Source: Leptotrichia wadei
GTDB taxonomy: Bacteria; Fusobacteriota; Fusobacteriia; Fusobacteriales; Leptotrichiaceae
DNA: 64,000 bases
NCBI RefSeq assembly: GCF_007990445.1
Contig: NZ_AP019841.1
Coordinates: 372,001-436,000 of the forward strand
Direction of reading: 5' to 3'
The notes beneath the pieces are model-generated. The model had not been told where the DNA came from and made no database searches. It saw nothing but the letters and a program-made list of their open reading frames with translations. Below are positions 16,273-26,864 of the stretch, in pieces. Numbering within the stretch: position 1 is the stretch's first letter; every line of letters begins with the position of its first letter. A program made the translations under genes and the position numbers.

Positions 16273-16301
16273 TTGCAATTTTGTAAAAGTTATTGTATAA
16301 T
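16273..16301 (+). promoter_or_regulatory. Promoter of rplJ-rplL
   Basis: TTGCAA (16273-16278), a 17-base spacer and TATAAT (16296-16301), about 205 bases before rplJ. Confidence 0.75.
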
Positions 16302-16350
16302 AATACATATTGGTTTATAATCATATAAATCATACAAAGTAAATATAACC

Positions 16351-16489
16351 AAAGACAGTAGGTAGAATTTTGATTCTTTAAACCCTACCGAGGTAAATAT
16401 TATTACAAATAGATATTAAAATTAAATAATAGATATTTTTATAATATGATACCTCTGGGCTTATTGTTTTTGTTTCAGAGGTTTTTATT
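16351..16489 (+). promoter_or_regulatory. L10 leader with attenuator before rplJ
   Basis: The leader contains GACAGTAGGTAG and CCCTACCGAGGT, the conserved arms of ribosomal L10 leaders (GTAGG at 16358-16362 pairs with CCTAC at 16384-16388). Downstream is an intrinsic terminator, ACCTCTG (16451-16457)/CAGAGGT (16476-16482) followed by T5. AGGTA (16391-16395) can pair with TACCT (16450-16454) and would open the terminator. Family knowledge: L10(L12)4 binding favours termination. Confidence 0.8.
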
Positions 16490-16507
16490 ATAAGGAGGTG
16501 AAATGAA

Positions 16508-17014
16508 TTGCCAGCACAAGAAAAATTAGAAGTTGTAAAAAGTCTAGTTGAAAAATTAAAAGATGCTAAAGCGGTAGTATTTGTTGATTATAAAGGGATT
16601 AGTGTTAATGAAGATACTGAACTTCGTAAAAATGCTAGAGAAGCAGGAGTAGAATACTTTGTTGCTAAAAACAGATTGTTTAAAATAGCGTTGAAAGAAG
16701 CAGGATTTGACACAGATGTTGATGATTTATTGGAAGGAACTACATCATTCGCAGTAGGATATGAAGATGGAGTTGCACCATCTAAATTAGTTTTTGATTT
16801 TGGGAAAAAATTAAAAGATAAATTAACAATTAAAGGTGGATTGCTAGAAACTGGAAGAGTTGAAGTATCTACTGTTGAAGCATTGGCTAAATTACCATCT
16901 AGAGATGAATTACTTGGTCAAATTGCTTACGGATTGTTGTCGCCAGTTAGAATGTTGGCTGTGGCATTGACAAATGTTGCAGAACAAAAGGAAACTGGAG
17001 CAGCAGCTGAATAA
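16508..17014 (+). CDS. rplJ: 50S ribosomal protein L10
   Basis: A 168-residue L10 (AQEKLEVVKSLVEKLKDAKA, VVFVDYKGIS). It anchors L7/L12 dimers to the ribosome through its C-terminal helix. The start is TTG at 16508, 7 bases after AAGGAGGTG. An ATG at 16503 is in another frame and gives only an eight-codon peptide, so it is not the start. Poor start codon and attenuator both suggest tight control. Confidence 0.95.
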   Translation: MPAQEKLEVVKSLVEKLKDAKAVVFVDYKGISVNEDTELRKNAREAGVEYFVAKNRLFKIALKEAGFDTDVDDLLEGTTSFAVGYEDGVAPSKLVFDFGKKLKDKLTIKGGLLETGRVEVSTVEALAKLPSRDELLGQIAYGLLSPVRMLAVALTNVAEQKETGAAAE

Positions 17015-17090
17015 TTGAATGAAAATATTAATAAACTAAAATAATAAAAAATAAACAAATTAAAGAAGAAAATTAGGAGGAAATAAAATA

Positions 17091-17459
17091 ATGGCATTTA
17101 ATAAAGAACAATTTATAGAAGATTTAAAAGCTATGTCTGTATTAGAATTAAAAGAAGTAGTTGAAGCTATTGAAGAAACATTTGGAGTATCAGCTCAACC
17201 AGTAGCAGTTGCAGGAGGAGCAGCAGCAGGAGCAGCAGCTGAAGAAAAAACTGAATTTGATGTAGTATTAGTATCTGCAGGAGGAACTAAATTAGCAGTA
17301 ATTAAAGAAGTAAGAGGAATTACTGGATTAGGACTTAAAGAAGCTAAAGAATTAGTTGAAGCTGGCGGAAAAGCAGTTAAAGAAGGAGTTTCTAAAGAAG
17401 AAGCTGAAGAAATTAAAGGTAAATTAGAAGCTGCAGGAGCAACTGTAGAAGTTAAATAG
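17091..17459 (+). CDS. rplL: 50S ribosomal protein L7/L12
   Basis: A 122-residue L12: N-terminal dimer helices, an Ala/Gly-rich hinge ([13 protein letters not shown], about 42-54) and the factor-binding domain with [22 protein letters not shown] follows GGAGG. It is the last gene before a clear terminator. Confidence 0.97.
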   Translation: MAFNKEQFIEDLKAMSVLELKEVVEAIEETFGVSAQPVAVAGGAAAGAAAEEKTEFDVVLVSAGGTKLAVIKEVRGITGLGLKEAKELVEAGGKAVKEGVSKEEAEEIKGKLEAAGATVEVK

Positions 17460-17480
17460 TCAAAATCAAATTAATAGTTA

Positions 17481-17515
17481 AGACACTCTTAGACATTACA
17501 GAGAGTGTCTTTTTC
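17481..17515 (+). terminator. Terminator after rplL
   Basis: AGACACTCT (17481-17489) and AGAGTGTCT (17502-17510), then TTTTT. It separates rplJL from rpoBC. Confidence 0.85.
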
Positions 17516-18035
17516 CACTATAAAACTTTAAGGTTGAATAGACAATTTATTCTTTTTTGTATTAATTTTTAGAGATAAAAATAGGTCAAAACAAATTCAT
17601 ATATGTAATATGGCAAAGCTGCTTGTAAAAGAATATGGACATTGAAAAAAATAGATTGTTTTTTAGGTAAATTTGATTATTTTTAAATAGTTAAATTGGA
17701 AAAAGTAGTTTTGGTATAATAACTTTAAGACTAAATATAGAGGTTCAAATGTTTAAAACAGAAGTATTTTTAGTCTATTTTTTAGTTTTTTATAATATAA
17801 TTGATGTAATTTTATAGGTAAAAAAGTTATATTGTATTAGATTTATTTGGAATGCAGAATTTTGCAGTTTCCAGAAGGTTGCCATTTTTATGGGAACAAC
17901 TCACGTGATATAAAATAACAAATCGAAATTATGAGAACATTTTTAGATGAGGTTTAAATTTAGAAGTTTATAAAAGTTTAATTTTTGATTTGAATTGATG
18001 AAGAATGTGTTCTTTATTAGGGAGGAATTTTTTAA
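17516..18035 (+). promoter_or_regulatory. rpoB upstream region with extended -10 promoter and leader
   Basis: No gene. TGGTATAAT (17712-17720) is an extended -10 element without a good -35. The leader of about 310 bases contains a small hairpin, GTTGCC/GGGAACAAC (about 17879-17907). This gives rpoBC its own promoter apart from rplJL. Confidence 0.5.
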
Positions 18036-21000
18036 ATGAACAAACTTATTGAAAGATATAGTTTCGGAAAAATAGTAGATAGAGGGGAAATGCCGCACTT
18101 TTTAGAATTTCAGTTAAATTCTTATGAAGATTTTTTGCAGACGAAAGTGCCACCTCAAAAGAGAGAAAATAAAGGTTTTGAAGCGATCTTTAATGAAATT
18201 TTTCCAATTGAATCCAGCAATGGGTTATTGAAATTAGAATACTTATGGTATGAAATTCATGATAATGATGAGCCTTTAAATGATGAATTGGAATGTAAAA
18301 AAAGAGGTAAAACGTATTCTGGTCAATTAAAAGTTAGATTGAAATTAACTAACAAGAGAACAGGAGAAATTCAGGAAACATTAGTTCATTTTGGAGATAT
18401 ACCGCTTATGACTGATAAAGCAACGTTTATTGTAAATGGTGCAGAAAGAGTTGTTATTTCCCAATTACACAGATCACCAGGGATCACTTTTAACAAGGAA
18501 TTGAATATTCAAACAGGAAAAGATGTGTTTATCGGGAAAATTATCCCTTATAAAGGAACATGGCTTGAATTTGAAACTGACAAGAATGATATTTTAAATG
18601 TAAAAATTGATAGAAGAAAGAAAGTTTTATTGCCTGTTTTCCTTAAAGCAGTTGATTTTTTCCATACTAACGAAGAAATTATGAATAATTTTTTTGAGCT
18701 AAAGGAAGTGGAATTATCAGAACTTTATTCAAAATATAAAGATACTGAACTTGAAGAAGTTTTACGTTCAAAACTGGAGGGAAGTTTTGTAAGAGAAGAT
18801 ATTTTGGATGAAGAAACTGGGGAATTTGTCGCTGAAGCCGAAGAAATCATCGACATACCTGTTATTCAAAAAATAATAGATGCAAAGGTAGAAAAATTAA
18901 GTATTTGGGAAGTAAAACCTGAAGATAGAATAATTGCAAATGCTTTGGTACATGATAGCACTAAAAATAGTGATGAAGCGGTTATCGAAGTGTTTAGAAA
19001 ATTACGTCCAGGGGATTTAGTAACTGTTGACAGTGCCAGATCGCTTGTTAAGCAGATGTTCTTTAATCCACAAAGATATGATTTGGCAGATGTTGGAAGA
19101 TATAAAGTTAATAAAAGATTAAAGTTGGATGTTCCAGCAGATGTAATTGTATTGACAAAGGAAGATGTTTTGCAAACTATTGAATATGTGAAAAATCTTG
19201 TAAGCGGAGAAGGATTTACAGATGACATTGATAATTTGTCAAATAGACGTGTAAGAGGTGTTGGAGAATTGCTTTCTATCCAAATAAAAGGTGGAATGCT
19301 GAAAATGTCTAAAATGGTCAGAGAAAAAATGACAATTCAAGATATTACAACATTGACTCCACAAAGTTTGTTAAATACAAAACCTCTAAATGCACTAATT
19401 CTTGAGTTTTTTGGAAGTGGACAATTGTCACAATTTATGGATCAGTCAAATCCGTTATCTGAATTGACTCATAAGAGAAGAATTTCAGCGTTAGGACCTG
19501 GAGGACTTTCGAGAGATAGAGCGGGATTTGAAGTTCGGGACGTTCATAATTCGCATTATGGAAGAATCTGTCCAATAGAAACTCCAGAAGGACCGAATAT
19601 CGGACTTATCGCTTCACTTTCAACTTATGGAAAAGTTAATAAATATGGATTTATTGAAACTCCGTTTGTAAAAATAAACGATGGAAAAGCCGATTTTAAT
19701 GATATTAGATATTTAGCAGCTGATGAAGAAGAAGGATTATTTATCGCTCAAGCAGATACGCCAATTGACAAGGATGGAAATTTCTTGACTGATGAAGTTG
19801 TTTGCCGTTATGGGGATGAAATTGTGCATATTGACAAGTCAAAAGTTGATATTCTAGACGTGTCGCCAAAACAATTAGTGTCTGTTTCAGCGGGATTAAT
19901 ACCATTTTTGGAACACGATGATGCCAATCGTGCGTTAATGGGATCAAATATGCAACGTCAAGCAGTACCTTTATTAAAAACAGAAGCACCTTATGTTGGA
20001 ACTGGACTTGAAAGAAAAGTTGCCGTGGATTCAGGGGCAGTTATTACTTCAAAGGCAGCTGGAACTGTAACTTTTGTAGATGCAAGAAAGATTGTTGTAA
20101 CTGATGAAGATGGAAAAGAATATTCTCATAGATTACTAAACTTTGAAAAATCTAACCAGTCAATGTGTTTACATCAAAAACCGATTATTGATTTGGGAGA
20201 TAAAGTTCAAAAGGGAGATATTATTGCAGATGGACCATCTACTGCAGGCGGGGATTTAGCATTAGGTAAAAATATCCTGCTAGCATTTATGCCTTGGGAA
20301 GGATATAATTTTGAAGATGGAATCCTTATTTCAGAAAGACTTAGAAAAGATGATGTATTTACTTCAATTCATATTGAAGAATTTGACATTGAAGCGAGAA
20401 CTACAAAATTAGGTGATGAGGAAATTACAAGGGAAATTCCTAATGTTTCTGAAGAAGCCTTGAGAAACCTTGATGAAAATGGAATTATAAGAATCGGAGC
20501 ACACGTAACTCCTGATGATATTCTTGTCGGAAAAGTAACTCCTAAAGGGGAAACTGAGCCGCCAGCAGAAGAAAAACTATTACGTGCAATCTTTGGGGAA
20601 AAGGCAAAAGATGTAAGAGATACTTCATTAAGACTTCCTCATGGAGTAAAAGGGACTGTTGTAGATGTGCTTGAGCTGTCTAAAGAAAACGGAGATGACT
20701 TGAAGGCTGGAGTAAATAAATTAATTAGAATTTACATTGCTGAAAAAAGAAAAATAATGGTTGGGGATAAAATGTCTGGACGTCATGGAAATAAAGGGGT
20801 AATTTCAAGAGTATTGCCAATTGAAGATATGCCACACTTGGAAGACGGTACACCAATTGATGTTTGTCTTAACCCACTTGGAGTGCCATCTCGTATGAAT
20901 ATTGGACAGGTGCTGGAAGTTCACTTGGGACTTGCAATTGGAGATATTGATAAATATATCGCAACACCAGTATTTGATGGTGCAAGTGAAGACGATGTAA

Positions 21001-21482
21001 AAAATTACTTGGAAGAAGCTGGATACAGCAGAACTGGTAAAGTAAAACTAATAGACGGAAGAACTGGACAGCCATTTGACAACCCAGTAACAGTTGGTCG
21101 TATGTATATGCTAAAACTTCACCACTTGGTAGAAGACAAAATGCACGCCAGAGCAATCGGACCATATTCACTTGTTACTCAACAGCCACTTGGAGGAAAA
21201 GCCCAATTTGGTGGACAAAGACTTGGAGAAATGGAAGTCTGGGCATTGGAAGCCTACGGTGCATCAAATATTTTACAAGAAATGCTTACAGTTAAATCAG
21301 ATGACATCAGTGGAAGAACAAAAACTTATGAAGCCATCGTAAAAGGACAAGAAATGCCAGAAGCAGATGCTCCAGAATCATTTAGAGTATTAATTAAGGA
21401 ATTCCAGTCACTTGGACTAGATGTAGCCCTTTATGATAAGGATGGGGAACAAATTGAATTAGATAAGAATGTAGATGCTTAG
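18036..21482 (+). CDS. rpoB: RNA polymerase beta subunit
   Basis: A 1148-residue RpoB without the large lineage insertions of E. coli. The rifampicin pocket reads [18 protein letters not shown] and [15 protein letters not shown], matching the sensitive consensus. [15 protein letters not shown] and the C-terminal [20 protein letters not shown] are also intact. ATG follows GGGAGG. It forms the catalytic core with RpoC, 125 bases downstream; that gap holds a CCACTTT/AAAGTGG hairpin (21556-21581). Confidence 0.98.
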   Translation: MNKLIERYSFGKIVDRGEMPHFLEFQLNSYEDFLQTKVPPQKRENKGFEAIFNEIFPIESSNGLLKLEYLWYEIHDNDEPLNDELECKKRGKTYSGQLKVRLKLTNKRTGEIQETLVHFGDIPLMTDKATFIVNGAERVVISQLHRSPGITFNKELNIQTGKDVFIGKIIPYKGTWLEFETDKNDILNVKIDRRKKVLLPVFLKAVDFFHTNEEIMNNFFELKEVELSELYSKYKDTELEEVLRSKLEGSFVREDILDEETGEFVAEAEEIIDIPVIQKIIDAKVEKLSIWEVKPEDRIIANALVHDSTKNSDEAVIEVFRKLRPGDLVTVDSARSLVKQMFFNPQRYDLADVGRYKVNKRLKLDVPADVIVLTKEDVLQTIEYVKNLVSGEGFTDDIDNLSNRRVRGVGELLSIQIKGGMLKMSKMVREKMTIQDITTLTPQSLLNTKPLNALILEFFGSGQLSQFMDQSNPLSELTHKRRISALGPGGLSRDRAGFEVRDVHNSHYGRICPIETPEGPNIGLIASLSTYGKVNKYGFIETPFVKINDGKADFNDIRYLAADEEEGLFIAQADTPIDKDGNFLTDEVVCRYGDEIVHIDKSKVDILDVSPKQLVSVSAGLIPFLEHDDANRALMGSNMQRQAVPLLKTEAPYVGTGLERKVAVDSGAVITSKAAGTVTFVDARKIVVTDEDGKEYSHRLLNFEKSNQSMCLHQKPIIDLGDKVQKGDIIADGPSTAGGDLALGKNILLAFMPWEGYNFEDGILISERLRKDDVFTSIHIEEFDIEARTTKLGDEEITREIPNVSEEALRNLDENGIIRIGAHVTPDDILVGKVTPKGETEPPAEEKLLRAIFGEKAKDVRDTSLRLPHGVKGTVVDVLELSKENGDDLKAGVNKLIRIYIAEKRKIMVGDKMSGRHGNKGVISRVLPIEDMPHLEDGTPIDVCLNPLGVPSRMNIGQVLEVHLGLAIGDIDKYIATPVFDGASEDDVKNYLEEAGYSRTGKVKLIDGRTGQPFDNPVTVGRMYMLKLHHLVEDKMHARAIGPYSLVTQQPLGGKAQFGGQRLGEMEVWALEAYGASNILQEMLTVKSDDISGRTKTYEAIVKGQEMPEADAPESFRVLIKEFQSLGLDVALYDKDGEQIELDKNVDA

Positions 21483-21607
21483 TAAAAAATATTTTTGGGA
21501 ACTGAAATTTTGCATATAAATTTTAGTTTAAAAAAACAAATATAGAAAAAGTTTTCCCACTTTACTTTTCAAAAAAAGTGGAATAAAGAATTGAGGAGTC
21601 TTATTAA

Positions 21608-24600
21608 ATGAGTATAAGAGATTTTGACAGTATTCAAATAAAATTGGCATCGCCAGAAAAGATTTTGGAATGGTCTTATGGTGAAATTACGAAAGCCGAA
21701 ACAATAAATTATAGAACATTAAAGCCTGAAATGGACGGATTATTCTGTGAGAGAATATTTGGGCCATCTAAGGATTATGAGTGTGCCTGCGGGAAGTATA
21801 AGAGAATGCGTTACAAAGGCATGGTATGTGAAAAATGTGGTGTTGAAGTGACAACTTCAAAGGTTAGACGTGAAAGAATGGGACATATTAAACTTGCTAC
21901 GCCGATTGCACATATCTGGTATTCTAAAGGTACGCCTAACAAAATGAGTCTTTTGTTGGGGATTAGTACGAAGGAATTGGAGTCAGTTTTGTATTTTTCA
22001 AGATATATTGTAACTGATCCTGGAGAAACTGGGCTTGAAAAAGGTCAAATTTTGACAGAAAGAGAATATAAATTGCATGAAAGTCAATTTAAAGGTGAGT
22101 TTACAGCAAAAATGGGTGCTGAAGGAGTTTTAACCTTACTTGAGGAAATTGATTTGCATGAATTGGAAAGTAAACTTCAAAATGAGATGGATGTGGAACA
22201 TTCTACACAAAAAAGAAGAAAAGTTATAAAAAGATTAAAAGTAGTAAGAGATTTAATAGAAGCTGGAAATAGACCTGAATGGATGATTTTAACTGTGTTG
22301 CCAGTTATTCCAGCTGATTTAAGACCGATGGTTCAGTTAGATGGTGGAAGATTTGCTACTTCTGACTTGAATGATTTGTATAGAAGAGTAATTAATAGAA
22401 ATATCAGGCTAAAAAAATTGATGTCAATTAAAGCTCCTGAAATTGTAATAAAAAATGAAAAGAGAATGTTGCAAGAAGCTGTGGATGCGTTAATTGATAA
22501 TGGTAGACGTGGAAAACCAGTTGTTAATCAAAGCAACAGGGAATTGAAATCACTTTCTGATATGTTAAAGGGGAAACAAGGACGTTTTAGACAAAATCTA
22601 TTGGGAAAACGTGTGGATTATTCAGGAAGATCGGTTATTGTCGTTGGACCAAGCTTGAAAATGAATCAATGTGGATTGCCTAAAAAGATGGCGCTTGAAC
22701 TGTATAAGCCATTCTTGATGAGAGAGCTTGTAAAAAGGGAATTGGCTTCAAATATTAAAGTTGCTAAGAAAATGGTTGAAGAAGAAGATGAAAATGTATG
22801 GGAATTGATTGAAGAAATTATTAAAAATCACCCAGTACTTTTAAATCGTGCTCCGACATTACATAGACTTTCAATTCAAGCATTTGAGCCAATTTTGATA
22901 GAAGGAAAAGCTATTAGACTGCATCCGCTTGTATGTTCTGCATTTAATGCGGATTTTGATGGTGACCAAATGGCGGTTCATCTGGTATTGTCACAGGAAG
23001 CGCAGATGGAAGCAAAATTACTTATGCTTGCAACAAATAACATTATAGCTACATCAAATGGTGGACCAATAGCAGTTCCGTCACAAGATATGGTAATGGG
23101 ATGTTATTATATGACAAAAGAGAAAAAAGGTTCAATGGGAGAAGGGAAGCTATTTTCTAGCAGAAATCAATTAATTACTGCTTATCAAAATGGAAAAGTG
23201 TCTGTTCATGCTATAGTAAAAGTTAGAGTAGATGGTAATTTAATTGAAACGACGCCAGGAAGATTGATGTTTAACTTGATCTTGCCAAAAGAAGTTAGAA
23301 ATTATGGAATTACGTTTGGTAAAAAAGAATTGAAAAATCTGATCGCTGAACTTTATAAGAGATATGGATTTGAAAAAACTTCAAAATTACTGGATGATAT
23401 TAAAGAGTTTGGATACCATTACGGTACACTTGCTGGAATTACAGTTGGAATTGAAGATTTGAAGATTCCTGAAACTAAGAAGGAAATACTTGAAAATGCT
23501 GAAAAAAGTGTGGCAGAAGTTGAGAAGCAATATAAAGCTGGAGAAATTATCAATGAAGAAAGATACAGAAAAACAGTGGGTATTTGGTCAGAAGCTACTG
23601 AAAAAGTAACAAAAGATATGATGGATAACCTTGATGAATTTAATCCAGTTTACATGATGGCAAATTCAGGAGCCAGAGGGTCAATTGCGCAAATGCGTCA
23701 GCTTGGTGGAATGCGTGGACTTATGGCGGATACGCAAGGTAGAATCATTGAAATGCCGATTAAAGCCAACTTTAGGGAAGGTCTTAACATCTTGGAATTC
23801 TTTATGTCATCACATGGAGCGAGAAAAGGGCTTGCCGATACAGCACTAAGAACGGCGGATTCAGGATATTTGACAAGAAGGCTTGTTGATATTTCGCACG
23901 AAGTTATTGTAAATCATGATGACTGCGGATGTGAACATGGAATTGTCGTAACGGACTTGATGGATGCTGGGGAAGTTATCGAAAAATTAAGTGAAAGAAT
24001 TTATGGAAGAAATTTGGCGACAGATTTAGTTCATAATGGAGAAGTTATTGCGACTAGAAATACTTTGATTGATGATGAATTGATTAAAAAGATTGAAGAA
24101 TTAGATATTCGTGAAGTGGAAATTAGAACACCTTTGACTTGTAAATTGGAAAAGGGAGTTTGTAAGAAATGTTATGGATTGGATCTTTCTAACCATAAGG
24201 AAATCTTGAAAGGGGAAGCAGTTGGAGTTATTGCGGCTCAATCAATTGGAGAACCTGGTACACAGCTTACAATGCGTACTTTCCATACTGGAGGAGTTGC
24301 CACAGCAGCTTCAGTTCAATCTGATTATAAGTCGGATATTGCTGGAAAAGTTAAGTTTAGAGGTATTTCTACACTTTTAGATAAAGAAGGAAAAGAAATC
24401 GTTGTTTCTCAAAATGGACGTTTAATAATAGGAAAACATAGATATGAAATTCAATCTGGTTCAATTTTACATGTAAAAGATGGAGATGAAGTTAAAAAAG
24501 GACAAATCCTAGTTGAATTTGATCCTTATCAAACGCCAATTATTACATCTGAAGAAGGTAAAGTAGAATTTAGAGATATTTATGTAAGAGAGAACATTGA

Positions 24601-25672
24601 CGTAAAATATGGAGTTACTGAAAAAGTAGCTATAAAACCTGTGGAAAGCAGCGATGTAAACCCTAGAATCATAATTTACACAAAAGATGACAGAAGAGTG
24701 GAATATGCAGTTCCTTATGGAGCATATTTAATGGTAAATGAAGGAGATCATGTTAAAAAAGGTCAAACTATTACAAAAATCTTGAAAACAGGAGAAGGAA
24801 ATAAAGATATCACTGGAGGTCTTCCTCGTGTGCAAGAATTGTTTGAAGCAAGAAATCCTAAAGGAAAAGCTATCTTGTCAGAATTTGCAGGGCGTGTTGT
24901 ATTCTCGGATAAGAAGAAAAAGGGTATGAGATTAATATTGATTGAAGATCCTGAAACTGGGGAATTAATTCAAGAATATACAGTTCCTGTGGGGGAACAT
25001 TTGGTTGTAACTAATGAAATGCTGATTGAAAAAGGTGCTAAAATTACAGATGGACCAGTTTCGCCTCACGATATTTTGAAAATTAAAGGGCTTGTGGAAG
25101 CACAGCAATTTATCTTGGAATCAGTACAGCAAGTTTATCGTGAACAAGGAGTTGCGGTTAATGACAAGCATATTGAAATAATCGTAAAACAAATGTTCCA
25201 AAAAATTAAGATTAAGGAAGCTGGAGATTCACTATTCCTTGAAGATGAATTAATTGATAAGAAAATTGTGGAACGTGAAAATGAAAAACTTATTGCAAAT
25301 GGAAAACGTCCTGCAACTTACGAACCTGTAATACAAGGTATTACAAAAGCGGCAGTAAACACGGAAAGTTTCATTTCTGCGTCATCATTCCAAGAAACAA
25401 CAAAAGTTCTTGCAAATGCTGCAGTTGAAGGAAAAACAGACAGACTTGAAGGGCTTAAGGAAAATGTAATTATTGGTAAGAAAATACCAGGAGGTACTGG
25501 TTTCAAAGATTACAAATATCTGGATGCAACTTTGAAAAGTGACATTGCCGAAGAAATTGAAACAGAGGCAGAAACTGATGCGGATGGAATAAATGAAGAA
25601 ATTGAAACAGTTTCAGATTTATCGGATGAATCAGTAGAAACTGTGGAAAATTCAGAAGAAACAGAAGTTTAA
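21608..25672 (+). CDS. rpoC: RNA polymerase beta' subunit
   Basis: A 1354-residue RpoC. N-terminal zinc site C59, C61, C74, C77; catalytic [12 protein letters not shown] with magnesium ligands D449, D451, D453; the second zinc cluster in DDCGCEHG and [14 protein letters not shown]; and the trigger-loop region near [10 protein letters not shown]. The last about 40 residues form an acidic tail (many Glu/Asp) beyond the conserved core. ATG follows GAGGAG. Normal family length. Confidence 0.98.
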   Translation: MSIRDFDSIQIKLASPEKILEWSYGEITKAETINYRTLKPEMDGLFCERIFGPSKDYECACGKYKRMRYKGMVCEKCGVEVTTSKVRRERMGHIKLATPIAHIWYSKGTPNKMSLLLGISTKELESVLYFSRYIVTDPGETGLEKGQILTEREYKLHESQFKGEFTAKMGAEGVLTLLEEIDLHELESKLQNEMDVEHSTQKRRKVIKRLKVVRDLIEAGNRPEWMILTVLPVIPADLRPMVQLDGGRFATSDLNDLYRRVINRNIRLKKLMSIKAPEIVIKNEKRMLQEAVDALIDNGRRGKPVVNQSNRELKSLSDMLKGKQGRFRQNLLGKRVDYSGRSVIVVGPSLKMNQCGLPKKMALELYKPFLMRELVKRELASNIKVAKKMVEEEDENVWELIEEIIKNHPVLLNRAPTLHRLSIQAFEPILIEGKAIRLHPLVCSAFNADFDGDQMAVHLVLSQEAQMEAKLLMLATNNIIATSNGGPIAVPSQDMVMGCYYMTKEKKGSMGEGKLFSSRNQLITAYQNGKVSVHAIVKVRVDGNLIETTPGRLMFNLILPKEVRNYGITFGKKELKNLIAELYKRYGFEKTSKLLDDIKEFGYHYGTLAGITVGIEDLKIPETKKEILENAEKSVAEVEKQYKAGEIINEERYRKTVGIWSEATEKVTKDMMDNLDEFNPVYMMANSGARGSIAQMRQLGGMRGLMADTQGRIIEMPIKANFREGLNILEFFMSSHGARKGLADTALRTADSGYLTRRLVDISHEVIVNHDDCGCEHGIVVTDLMDAGEVIEKLSERIYGRNLATDLVHNGEVIATRNTLIDDELIKKIEELDIREVEIRTPLTCKLEKGVCKKCYGLDLSNHKEILKGEAVGVIAAQSIGEPGTQLTMRTFHTGGVATAASVQSDYKSDIAGKVKFRGISTLLDKEGKEIVVSQNGRLIIGKHRYEIQSGSILHVKDGDEVKKGQILVEFDPYQTPIITSEEGKVEFRDIYVRENIDVKYGVTEKVAIKPVESSDVNPRIIIYTKDDRRVEYAVPYGAYLMVNEGDHVKKGQTITKILKTGEGNKDITGGLPRVQELFEARNPKGKAILSEFAGRVVFSDKKKKGMRLILIEDPETGELIQEYTVPVGEHLVVTNEMLIEKGAKITDGPVSPHDILKIKGLVEAQQFILESVQQVYREQGVAVNDKHIEIIVKQMFQKIKIKEAGDSLFLEDELIDKKIVERENEKLIANGKRPATYEPVIQGITKAAVNTESFISASSFQETTKVLANAAVEGKTDRLEGLKENVIIGKKIPGGTGFKDYKYLDATLKSDIAEEIETEAETDADGINEEIETVSDLSDESVETVENSEETEV

Positions 25673-25872
25673 TAAGAATTAAATTAGGTGACTGGCAAAA
25701 TCTTTTGTAAATTAAAATAATTTGTCAGTTGCTTATTTGAAAATGAAAAATGCTTAATACTAAATTCCATTATAAAGTAGAGGTTAGTAAGAGTTTATTG
25801 ACTATTGTTAAAAAAATCTGCTATTAAATGGAAAATAGTTTAAGAATTAGAAAATAGGAAAATAAATTGGAT

Positions 25873-25956
25873 GAATAGGGGGAATTTATGAAATAGTGCA
25901 AGAACACTCGCAACTTTAGTCGTGGGAGGTTCAGAAATCTGAATTTCCCCTTATTC
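25873..25956 (+). repeat. Relic hairpin resembling an IS200/IS605 right end, inside an inverted repeat
   Basis: GAACACTCGCAACTTTAGTCGTGGGAGGTTCA-like sequence (25903-25933 region) has the layout of right ends of tnpB elements: a Cys-loop-like stem, CTTTAG, GTGGGAGGTTCA. It is not the type found in the three copies here. It sits inside an outer imperfect inverted repeat, GAATAGGGGGAATTT (25873-25887) and AATTTCCCCTTATTC (25942-25956). No transposase gene adjoins. The rest of 25673-25981 holds a weak hairpin after rpoC (25688-25735) and a piece of the dispersed repeat (25753-25775, reverse). Confidence 0.4.
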
Positions 25957-25981
25957 ACTTAAAAATAAAGGTGGGTTCTTA

Positions 25982-26527
25982 ATGAAAGGAAAACTATTTA
26001 TCGTTTCAGGGCCTTCAGGCTCAGGAAAATCAACAGTCACAAAATTAGTAAAAGATAGATTAAATATCCCATTATCAATATCAGCTACAACTCGCAAGCC
26101 AAGAAATGGAGAAATCGATGGAAAAGATTACTTCTTCTTAACTAAGGAAACTTTTGAACAAAAAATAAAAAATGATGAATTTTATGAATATGCAAATGTT
26201 CACGGCAATTATTATGGAACATTAAAGGAAGTTGTGGAAAGCAACTTGAATAAAGGATTAAATGTAATTTTGGAAATTGATGTTCAAGGTGCATTAATTG
26301 CGAAGGAAAAGAAAAAAGATGCTGTTTTGGTGTTTTTTCGTACAAAGGATATGGAAACACTTGAAAAAAGGCTTCGCAATAGAAATACTGACACAGAGGA
26401 AGTCATTCAGACACGTTTGAAAAATGCATTGAAAGAGCTGGAGTATGAAAAAAAATACGATTATACAATAATAAATAATGATATTGAAGAATCTTGCAGG
26501 GAATTAATAAATATTATTAATTTGTAA
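25982..26527 (+). CDS. gmk: Guanylate kinase
   Basis: Phosphorylates GMP to GDP. P-loop GPSGSGKST (residues 10-18) and the GMP-binding region SATTRKPRNGEIDGKDY are plain, as is YGTLKEVVE. At 181 residues it is of normal to slightly short length. ATG follows AAGGTGG. Gmk followed by rpoZ is a conserved pair. Confidence 0.96.
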   Translation: MKGKLFIVSGPSGSGKSTVTKLVKDRLNIPLSISATTRKPRNGEIDGKDYFFLTKETFEQKIKNDEFYEYANVHGNYYGTLKEVVESNLNKGLNVILEIDVQGALIAKEKKKDAVLVFFRTKDMETLEKRLRNRNTDTEEVIQTRLKNALKELEYEKKYDYTIINNDIEESCRELINIINL

Positions 26528-26561
26528 AGTTAATATAAATTCTAAAATAATAGGAGAAATT

Positions 26562-26768
26562 ATGAAAAAGGAAAAAATAACAATAGATGAATTATTGACT
26601 AAAGTACCTAATAAATACGAACTTGCAATTATTTCAGGAAAAATTGCAAAAAAAGAATTTGCTAAAGGAAAACCAAAATCAGAAATAATGGATGAAGTTT
26701 TTAAGGACATTATGGAAGATGAAGTAGTAGTTATTAGAGAAAAGAATGAAGAAAACGAAGAAAATTAA
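26562..26768 (+). CDS. rpoZ: RNA polymerase omega subunit
   Basis: A 68-residue short omega: ITIDELLTKVPNKYELAIIS then GKIAKKEF and an acidic end. It helps RpoC fold and assemble. ATG after TAGGAG, 34 bases after gmk. Family and position agree; the short length is usual outside Proteobacteria. Confidence 0.9.
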   Translation: MKKEKITIDELLTKVPNKYELAIISGKIAKKEFAKGKPKSEIMDEVFKDIMEDEVVVIREKNEENEEN

Positions 26769-26787
26769 AAAATTTATTTGGAAAGTA

Positions 26788-26822
26788 TTGACTATTTAAA
26801 AAAATACACTATACTAATAGTG
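26788..26822 (+). promoter_or_regulatory. dnaG-rpoD promoter overlapped by a palindrome
   Basis: TTGACT (26788-26793), a 16-base spacer and TATACT (26810-26815). The -10 box lies inside CACTAT-ACTA-ATAGTG (26807-26822), a perfect 6-bp inverted repeat that could be an operator. Confidence 0.65.
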
Positions 26823-26864
26823 TAGGTATTTTTTAGTGACTGTTTTGCGGAGGAATAGAATATA

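Noticed and set aside
16503-16529. ATG before rplJ
   Set aside because: Different frame, eight codons then a stop; the TTG at 16508 fits both the ribosome site and the L10 N-terminus.
18036-21482. Possible rifampicin-resistance substitutions in RpoB
   Set aside because: The pocket residues match the sensitive consensus in the stretches I compared.
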